From CAYUYV01 sp964474635 (GTDB lineage Bacteria > Pseudomonadota > Alphaproteobacteria > JAJFIK01), in the NCBI GenBank assembly GCA_964474635.1, contig CAYYTT010000064.1:1-20813 (forward strand): DNA of 20,813 bases. The letters are read 5' to 3'. This document shows, piece by piece, positions 15,512-20,813 of this stretch. The notes under the pieces are model-generated. The model did not search any database, was not told the DNA's origin, and saw nothing but the letters and a program-made list of their open reading frames with translations. Each line of letters opens with the position of its first letter. The first letter of the stretch is position 1. The position numbers and the translations under genes were made by a program.

Positions 15512-16354
15512 TTAACGGATCCGGGTCAGCACGCCGCGCACGAAATCGCGGTCCTCATAGTTCACCGAGAAATCATAATCGTCATAGACGATATCGGTTT
15601 GCTTGCCCGTCTGATGATTAACCATGGACAGGGTGTGCGCCCGCCAATAACCGTCATAGTCGCGATAATCGGTGAGCGTCAGGGTCTTCAGAAGGTCGTT
15701 CTTACGATCGTAGAAGTCGACCTTGCGCAGTTGGTGGATGTCCTGATCGATATAGGAGACCTGCCGGGTATAGCCGGAGGACTCATAGCGAGGGATACGC
15801 TCCACCACATCCACGGCCATGCCGTCCAGGGTGTCTTCGCCCACATGGCGGTAGGTGTATTTGTTCAACTCCGTCGAGGTCAGATCCTCGAAGGCGAATT
15901 CGGAGCCGACAAAGGGGCCGGACTTGTTCCGTGAGCTGATCCGCTTCACCCGTTTCAGGGCCGGCAGATAGAGCCACTGGTCATCCGGATCGAGAATTTT
16001 GGCATGGCTCAGAAGCGCCGTGCCTTCCACGTCGCGCGGTGTTTCGAACACAACGAGTGACTTGTCGCCCACGTCTTCGCTTTCCCGTTCGAGGGTCTGG
16101 AAACGCATCCGCCGGGTGCTCTCCTCGCCGGCGGCGTTGCGCAGGATCATGGTGGCCGAGGCGAGGGAGCCGCCGAAGCCGTTATCGCTGCGGTCCGAAC
16201 GGGCGGCGATTTCAAAGCCGCGCTTTGCCGCCTCGTCATCCGTATCCTGTGCATGGGCGGGCAGGGATCCCGCGACCGGCGACAGGGTCACGGCCAGGGC
16301 AAGGACGGCGGCGCCGGCGAGTCGCTTAGGCCAAAGCGGTGTCATGGGATGCAT
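15512..16354 (-). CDS. LolA-like outer-membrane lipoprotein-sorting family protein
   Basis: 280 residues, exported: the signal peptide spans the first 35 residues with cleavage after AHA. The mature part has the layout of the LolA-like family (PF17131 type) found beside MMPL exporters: TPRDVEGTALLSHAKILDPDDQWLYLPALKRVKRISSRNKSG, given here only by its segments ETPRDVEGTALL, DDQWLYLPALKRVKRI and GPFVGSEFAFEDL, then the YDRKNDLLKTLTLTDY and SMVNHQTGKQTDI strands. The fold is an open half-barrel that can hold a lipid or lipid anchor in the periplasm. Its start lies inside the exporter gene (29-bp overlap; an internal ATG at 16345 also overlaps), so translation is probably coupled. Inferred role: periplasmic shuttle or acceptor for the exporter's substrate. 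It is not the housekeeping LolA, which is shorter and differs in sequence. Confidence 0.9.
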   Translation of the reverse strand: MHPMTPLWPKRLAGAAVLALAVTLSPVAGSLPAHAQDTDDEAAKRGFEIAARSDRSDNGFGGSLASATMILRNAAGEESTRRMRFQTLERESEDVGDKSLVVFETPRDVEGTALLSHAKILDPDDQWLYLPALKRVKRISSRNKSGPFVGSEFAFEDLTSTELNKYTYRHVGEDTLDGMAVDVVERIPRYESSGYTRQVSYIDQDIHQLRKVDFYDRKNDLLKTLTLTDYRDYDGYWRAHTLSMVNHQTGKQTDIVYDDYDFSVNYEDRDFVRGVLTRIR

Positions 16355-18707
16355 GGGTCTCTCCCGTATCTTGTGTGGTTTGCGAAGGGGCTCCCCGGTC
16401 CACCCAGATGAGGAGGGCGGGCAGGAAGAGGAAATCGATCAGCATGGCCAGGACGATGGCGAGGCTTGTCATCAATCCCATGTCCACGGTGACCTTGAAG
16501 GTTGAGAACATCAGAATACTGAAGCCGATGGTCAGAATGATCGTATTGACCAGGATCGCCAGACCGACCGTGGCGAAGGCATAGCGGATGGCGTCCTGGG
16601 GGGAGGCTCCGTTCTCGCGCCGGGCCCGCAGATATTTGGTCATCAGGTGCACCGTATCGTCGACGACAATGCCAAGGCTGATGGCGCCGACAACGGCCAC
16701 GGAGAACCCAACCTCACCGACCAGGAGCGCCCAGGCCCCAAGCGCCGTCATGATGGGCAGAGCATTGGGTACAAGGCTCAGCAGGCCAAGCGTGAAACTA
16801 CGAAGACTGATGATCATCACAAGGCAGATCCCGACAATGGCGATGCCGGTGCCCTGGATCATCTGCATGAGATTTCGGTCCGTGATGAAGGTGAACATCA
16901 CCTGGGTCGAGGTGGGAACGGCCCGTTGGTTCTCCGGGAAATTCGCCTCGATATAGGCACGCACGTCGGTCAGGAAGGTCTTTGTCTGCGTGGTGGTGAC
17001 ATTGCCCAGGGTGGCCGTAACGCGGCTTGCCGATTTGTCGATGTTGATCCGGTCATTGAGATCGAGACCGTAGGGCAGGGACAGTTCGTAGAGCAGAAGA
17101 TACTGCGCGGACAAATCCCGATTCTGGGGGAGCTTATAAAAGTCCGGATCGTCCCCGTGAAGATTACGGTTGAGCCGTTTCATGATGTCCGAGATCGAAT
17201 AAACATGCGCGACTTCTTCCCGTGCGTTCAGCCAGGCGGCGAACGCCTCGAGCCGTTCCAGATAGGCTGGTTCGGAAACACCACCCGGCTCGCCGGCGGG
17301 CACGGAAAACTCCACCGGATAGAGCCCGAAATACTCCGTCGTCACTTCGCTCGCCGGGCGGAAGGGGATGCGCTCATCGAAATATTTGACCCACTGATCA
17401 TTGAAATCGAGCCGGGGGATCATGGCGACGAGACCCAGCGAGACCAAAAGCGTGCCCACCGCGATGGTATTGTGGCGCGCAAGAACCAGATCCGCGAAGC
17501 GTTCCATGATTTTCGGGCCGGTTTCTTCGCCTTGTGCGCTCGCCACGCGATAGGGCAGGAGGCTGATCAGGGCCGGCAGCAAGGTGATCGACAGGGCCCA
17601 AGCCGCCGCGATGCCAGCCGAGGCCATATTGCCAAGGTGCCAGAAGGGCGGCGCATCGGAAAAATTCAGCGCCAGAAAGCCGACAATGGTGGTGAGCGAC
17701 GTGATACCCACGGCCAGGAAATTGACCCGCATGGCATCGATAAGCGCCTCGCGTTTGGCCATCCCCCGGCGCATCGCCCCGCGCATGGTCAACAGAATAT
17801 GGATGGAGTCGGCGACGGCGAGGGTCAGAACGACGATGGCCGCGGACAGGGACAGGGGCGTGAGCTTCACGCCCATGGCGCCGCCGCTTCCCAGGGTGAT
17901 CATGACCGAGAATATAATCACCAGCAGCACGCTCACTGTGGCGGTCACGGACCGTAAAGTGACGAGCGTGAGCAGGACAACGAGCCCGAACATGGCCGGA
18001 ACGAGACCCGAATAGTCTTTTTGTCCGCTCTCGGCGAAGGATACGTTCAGCATACCAACGCCGGTCAGACGAATGTCGAGGTCGGGATACGCTTGGGCAA
18101 CCCGGTCGCGCAAGGCACGGGCGGCGGCCGCGGTCTCCGGCACTTCCGCTTCGCTGCGTCCGGGATACTGCAGGATGATGTTGACGGCGGTGCCGTCTGC
18201 GTCCGGGGTGACGAGCTGGCCGCGCAGCAAGGGCTCGGCGAGCGCAATCTGCCGTTTTTTCTCAAAATCTTCCGGGCTGAGCGCGGCGGGAGCCTCGATC
18301 AGGTCTTCGACGATGAGATCGTCCTCAATCGCATAGGTGTGCTGAAAATTGGTGACACTGTCGACGCGCAGCGCGCTCGGCACCTGCCAGCCGCCTTCGG
18401 TAAGATCGGCAACGGCCGACATAACGTCCGGGGTAAACACATCTCCGCCGTCCTTGCGCCGTACAAAGATGAAAATATTATCATTCTTCGTATAGGTGGC
18501 CTGGAACCGTTCAAATGCCGTCAGTTCCGGGTTCTCGGACGAAAAGAACACCCGGTAATCGGTGCCGAAACTCAGAAAACGAGCCTGGGCGCCGATGGCA
18601 AGGCTCGCGGCGACGACGGCCAGAATAACAAGCCATCGGTATCGCAGGACGGCTTCGGTAAAGCCGACCGCGAACCGGTCGACGGCGGTTTTGGCGTGAA
18701 CGGTCAT
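16326..18707 (-). CDS. MMPL/RND-family inner-membrane exporter
   Basis: 793 residues in the two-fold repeat of the RND superfamily: one helix (about 25-42), a large periplasmic loop, a block of helices from about 236 to 386, a second starting helix (about 413-430), a second loop, and a helix block from about 626 to 770. The proton-relay region shows TLAVADSIHILL (Asp300) in the first half and GIVVDDTVHLMTKY (near 679-692) in the second. The size and absence of long extra loops fit the MMPL/HAE3-like exporters for lipids and hydrophobic molecules rather than AcrB-type drug pumps. No membrane-fusion protein is present; a LolA-like protein takes that place. Expression probably depends on the twin palindromes just upstream. 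The ribosome site is weak, and GGGGTTCCCC directly precedes the ATG. Confidence 0.93.
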   Translation of the reverse strand: MTVHAKTAVDRFAVGFTEAVLRYRWLVILAVVAASLAIGAQARFLSFGTDYRVFFSSENPELTAFERFQATYTKNDNIFIFVRRKDGGDVFTPDVMSAVADLTEGGWQVPSALRVDSVTNFQHTYAIEDDLIVEDLIEAPAALSPEDFEKKRQIALAEPLLRGQLVTPDADGTAVNIILQYPGRSEAEVPETAAAARALRDRVAQAYPDLDIRLTGVGMLNVSFAESGQKDYSGLVPAMFGLVVLLTLVTLRSVTATVSVLLVIIFSVMITLGSGGAMGVKLTPLSLSAAIVVLTLAVADSIHILLTMRGAMRRGMAKREALIDAMRVNFLAVGITSLTTIVGFLALNFSDAPPFWHLGNMASAGIAAAWALSITLLPALISLLPYRVASAQGEETGPKIMERFADLVLARHNTIAVGTLLVSLGLVAMIPRLDFNDQWVKYFDERIPFRPASEVTTEYFGLYPVEFSVPAGEPGGVSEPAYLERLEAFAAWLNAREEVAHVYSISDIMKRLNRNLHGDDPDFYKLPQNRDLSAQYLLLYELSLPYGLDLNDRINIDKSASRVTATLGNVTTTQTKTFLTDVRAYIEANFPENQRAVPTSTQVMFTFITDRNLMQMIQGTGIAIVGICLVMIISLRSFTLGLLSLVPNALPIMTALGAWALLVGEVGFSVAVVGAISLGIVVDDTVHLMTKYLRARRENGASPQDAIRYAFATVGLAILVNTIILTIGFSILMFSTFKVTVDMGLMTSLAIVLAMLIDFLFLPALLIWVDRGAPSQTTQDTGETHASHDTALA

Positions 18708-18730
18708 GGGGAACCCCGCTGCCTGATCGC

Positions 18731-18750
18731 GTCAGAACCGCTGTTCTGAC
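18731..18750. promoter_or_regulatory. Candidate TetR operator 1
   Basis: Perfect palindrome GTCAGAACCGCTGTTCTGAC: 8-bp arms and a 4-base centre. It shares seven bases per arm with the second palindrome 33 bp away (centre to centre). It lies between the candidate -10 region and the exporter start, where a bound repressor would block early elongation. Confidence 0.75.
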
Positions 18751-18758
18751 TGTGGGCA

Positions 18759-18788
18759 GGGGTATCAGAACGTTTGTTCTGAAGTCAA
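18759..18788 (-). promoter_or_regulatory. Candidate promoter of the exporter operon
   Basis: On the minus strand TTGACT (18783-18788) is a good -35 box. A -10 box of modest quality (ATACCC or TACCCC, around 18759-18765) follows at 17-18 bases. The spacer is occupied by operator 2. The -35 overlaps the TetR stop codon, so the exporter genes can be transcribed independently of tetR. Confidence 0.55.
18765..18782. promoter_or_regulatory. Candidate TetR operator 2
   Basis: TCAGAACGTTTGTTCTGA: 7-bp perfect arms identical to those of operator 1, with a different 4-base centre. It fills the -35/-10 spacer of the candidate promoter. A further half-site, GTTCTG, is at about 18795-18800 within the end of the regulator gene. 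Confidence 0.78.
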
Positions 18789-19384
18789 GTCCTGGTTCTG
18801 TAACGCAGGCTGTCGACAACCGCATCGAGGGCGGCCAGCAGATCCTCACGGCTGCGGCCCATGCGGGCCTGGACGCCGGTGGAGAAGTAGATTGCGTGGG
18901 AGAGTTCGGCGAAGGCCTGGGGGTCGCCCCTCGGGTCGGCCCGGCCGTCTTTCTGGGCCTCTTGGAACGCCTTGGCGAAGTCCTGGCCGATTTCGTGGGA
19001 GCAGGCGGCCACATAGGCCGCGATGTCCGGATCCTTGGCGGCCACGTCGACGGCGGTGGTGCACATCATGCAACCGGCGGGAAACATGGCCGGATCCAGC
19101 ATTTTGCTCACGATGGCATCGCGCAGGCCGTCATAGGGGTCCTTGTCGGGCCGGGCCAGGAACGCCTGGATCGCGGCCCGGCTCTCCACCATATAGGCCT
19201 CCAGAATGGCGCGAAAAATGTCTCGTTTACCGCCAAAGGTCTGGTAGAGCGCATAGCGGTTCATGCCCGTCGCCGCCACGATGTCGCCGATTGAGACGTC
19301 ATCAAACCCCTTGCGCCAGAACAGCTCGGTGGCGGCTTCGATCACCTGCTCCCGGCGCTTTTGGCTGGTTTGCGCGTCTTGCAT
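18785..19384 (-). CDS. TetR-family transcriptional regulator of the exporter operon
   Basis: 199 residues. The N-terminal DNA-binding domain covers about 1-60, with the helix-turn-helix SIGDIVAATGMNRYALYQTF at 31-50 and the usual GGKRDIFRAIL that follows. The C-terminal ligand and dimer domain carries AGCMMCTTAVDVA (Cys105, Cys108), at the place where many relatives read GCLxxN. The ATG at 19384 has AAGGAG 9 bases upstream; a GTG two codons earlier is too close to that site. Two palindromes directly downstream, in front of the exporter gene, are the likely targets. I see no copy of that palindrome upstream of this gene, so tight autorepression is not indicated. The inducing ligand is unknown; the exported molecule is a natural candidate. 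Confidence 0.92.
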   Translation of the reverse strand: MQDAQTSQKRREQVIEAATELFWRKGFDDVSIGDIVAATGMNRYALYQTFGGKRDIFRAILEAYMVESRAAIQAFLARPDKDPYDGLRDAIVSKMLDPAMFPAGCMMCTTAVDVAAKDPDIAAYVAACSHEIGQDFAKAFQEAQKDGRADPRGDPQAFAELSHAIYFSTGVQARMGRSREDLLAALDAVVDSLRYRTRT

Positions 19385-19437
19385 CCTCACTCACTCCTTA
19401 AAACACTACCCCTGGCACGCCCCATGGCCCGCTGGCC

Positions 19438-19471
19438 CGCCCGCGAGACTCTTTCGCCCGCGAGACTCCTT
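19438..19471. repeat. 17-bp tandem duplication upstream of tetR
   Basis: CGCCCGCGAGACTCTTT is followed directly by CGCCCGCGAGACTCCTT, differing at one position. It lies between the divergent TetR and SH3/NlpC genes, 54 bp upstream of the TetR start. It may be a replication-slippage scar or a pair of binding sites. Confidence 0.6.
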
Positions 19472-19645
19472 CGAATGAGTCTAAGCATCCAAACCAAGGA
19501 TTCCATAACCGTGCCGTGGGCCCCGCGCCGCCTCACCTCCGGTCCCCATGGCCCAAGCGGGCGGGCACCAGCGCGATAGGTCTTGCGCTGGAGGAGGTGC
19601 AACGCCAAGCTGCACCCCATCGGGTGGGAGCGAAGGGGAAAAGCC

Positions 19646-20542
19646 ATGGCACAGGCTTATCGAATTGGCGTCGCGCGCGCGAACATGCGCAGCGTTCCGT
19701 CCACGGCGGAGGGGCGGGACACGGTTCTGGCATCGCTTGACCGGAACACCACCGTGACGCCCACCCGCGCCGTCAGTTGGGATGATATGTGGCTGCGGGT
19801 GCGTGTCGAGGATGGCCCCCACCAGGGCATGACCGGCTTCATCCGGCGCTGGCTGCTCGCCGGCCTTTATGACGATCCGTCCGGGCAAGTGTTCCAGGGC
19901 GATCGCCGGGCGCTGAACGACGTTTTTTGGTATGGCAGTCTGGAATTCGATTTCGTGCGCTATGGCTTCGGCGTCAAATCGCGCAGTTTCGATGAGCTGC
20001 GCAACTATGGGTCGATCGATTGCTCCGGCTGGATGTTTATCCTTTTCTTTGAAGCCTTCAGTGCCGTGAACCGGGCCATGCGCGGTCCGGTTTTCGCCAC
20101 GGATGACACCCGAAAACTCAACGATATGTCGAACAACCAGGTCGCGCGGGTCGCCGACGTGGCTGGGGTCCTTATTTCGGGGACGGACATCCTCACCGTT
20201 CCCCTCCAACCTGGAATGCTGTTTGGACAACATTTCGGCACCTATGACTGGGACCGTGGCCGCACCCTTGAGATCGATCATGTGACCGCCTCGGTGGCCG
20301 ATCCTTCAAGCGGCCGGCTGTTCATGACGCAGAGTTCCTCCGGAGGCGGAGGGGTCAACCTGGTGCCCATGGACGACTGGATCGAGGATCACCGCCGCCT
20401 GTTCGACGGCAATCGCATTCACATGACCGATCCCTTGCTGATGGGCGATTTCGACCCGCCCGATGCGCGGCGCTATGGCGGGCTTGAAAGCGGCGAGTCG
20501 GGCCTGCCCCTGCTCGATGTGGCGGGCGTGCCTGGCAGTTGA
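19646..20542 (+). CDS. SH3-like plus NlpC/P60-like (C40-type) putative cell-wall hydrolase
   Basis: 298 residues. Residues about 5-72 resemble a bacterial SH3 domain (ANMRSVPSTAEG, WLRVRV, GFIRRWLL). The second half looks like a papain-like NlpC/P60 fold: the nucleophile region is SIDCSGWMFILFF with Cys126, and the catalytic His is probably His212 in EIDHVTASVADP, after PGMLFGQHF. Enzymes of this type cut stem-peptide bonds of peptidoglycan, with SH3 binding the wall. The N-terminus MAQAYRIGVARA is not a Sec signal, which is unusual for a wall enzyme. The ATG at 19646 has AAGGGG 7 bases upstream; an earlier in-frame ATG at 19583 adds 21 residues without making a signal peptide. A small membrane-protein gene follows 64 bp later. 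The peptidase assignment is moderate, as the third catalytic residue is unclear. Confidence 0.75.
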   Translation: MAQAYRIGVARANMRSVPSTAEGRDTVLASLDRNTTVTPTRAVSWDDMWLRVRVEDGPHQGMTGFIRRWLLAGLYDDPSGQVFQGDRRALNDVFWYGSLEFDFVRYGFGVKSRSFDELRNYGSIDCSGWMFILFFEAFSAVNRAMRGPVFATDDTRKLNDMSNNQVARVADVAGVLISGTDILTVPLQPGMLFGQHFGTYDWDRGRTLEIDHVTASVADPSSGRLFMTQSSSGGGGVNLVPMDDWIEDHRRLFDGNRIHMTDPLLMGDFDPPDARRYGGLESGESGLPLLDVAGVPGS

Positions 20543-20606
20543 TCACGAGGCCTCGGGACGGCACCGGCCGCACCGCGCGTCCGGCACTCAGAAAAGGACC
20601 ACGCCC

Positions 20607-20813
20607 ATGGCACGGCGATTGTCGAGTTTGATGCTCCGGGTGCGCAGCGTCCTGCTGCATGCGGCCGGTTTTCTGGCAATCTGGGCGTTCTTTTGGGCGG
20701 GCTTTCTTCTGAAGGCCGGGCCGGCTGCGCTCATCGCCCTCGTGCTCTGGGTCTTTATCTTCCGGGCCTGGATGTATCTTCCCGTGATCGGGCCCGGCAT
20801 CGGCCCGGCCGCG
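20607..20813 (+). CDS. Small membrane protein, 5' part (runs off the right edge)
   Basis: The ATG at 20607 follows AAAAGGACC at good spacing, and the frame stays open for 69 codons to the window end. The visible part starts with a basic stretch (MARRLSSLMLRVRS), then two hydrophobic segments at about 15-35 and 38-52 joined by a short turn, then WMYLPVIGPGIGP. It is an inner-membrane protein by appearance, of no family I recognise. It is probably in one transcript with the SH3/NlpC-like gene. Confidence 0.6.
   Translation, partial: MARRLSSLMLRVRSVLLHAAGFLAIWAFFWAGFLLKAGPAALIALVLWVFIFRAWMYLPVIGPGIGPAA

Noticed and set aside
16647..17957. Plus-strand open frame (436 codons) opposite the exporter gene
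   Set aside because: It is antisense to well-defined transmembrane segments of the MMPL protein; its own product is a His/Gly/Asp-rich, domain-free sequence.
14201..18707. Classical AcrAB-TolC type drug efflux operon
   Set aside because: No membrane-fusion protein or TolC-like protein is encoded, and the pump is MMPL-sized with a LolA-like partner.

Overview
This 20.8 kb window is GC-rich, double-membrane (Gram-negative) chromosomal DNA. It encodes a LolA-like periplasmic protein, an outer-membrane beta-barrel, a YafK-type L,D-transpeptidase and a short QueF. Together with codon usage and AAGGAG-type ribosome sites, this suggests an alphaproteobacterium, perhaps marine. That placement is inference: there is no rRNA or tRNA gene here. 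I see no insertion sequence, CRISPR array or phage structural gene.

Left part (1-4557). The minus strand carries the start of an unknown protein (cut by the window edge), a NYN-domain PIN-like ribonuclease, a short-chain dehydrogenase/reductase, a YafK-type L,D-transpeptidase and a crotonase-fold acyl-CoA enzyme. queF is divergent from the crotonase on the plus strand. A 10-bp perfect inverted repeat lies between the crotonase and YafK genes. It overlaps a 15-mer that recurs in the intergenic space after queF.

Centre (4558-14200). A 645-bp intergenic region precedes one 2,963-residue gene on the plus strand. Its product reads, in order: an N-terminal beta-propeller of the glucose/sorbosone dehydrogenase-like type, a Ca-loop-like linker, a beta-sandwich-like region, a LamG jellyroll, about seven cadherin-like units, a second LamG, five more cadherin-like units, a third LamG and an acidic tail. 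It has no Sec signal and no RTX nonapeptides. It is probably a secreted or surface adhesin of the type I secretion class, but no secretion genes are in the window.

Right part (14201-19384, minus strand). A TetR regulator is followed by an MMPL/RND exporter, a LolA-like lipoprotein-sorting protein overlapping it by 29 bp, and an outer-membrane beta-barrel. This reads as one regulated pathway moving a hydrophobic substrate from inner membrane across the periplasm to the outer membrane. Two near-identical palindromes lie just upstream of the exporter gene, one filling the spacer of a candidate promoter. They are strong candidates for the TetR operators.

Right edge (19385-20813, plus strand). 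An SH3-like plus NlpC/P60-like protein without a visible signal peptide is followed by a small two-helix membrane protein that runs off the window.
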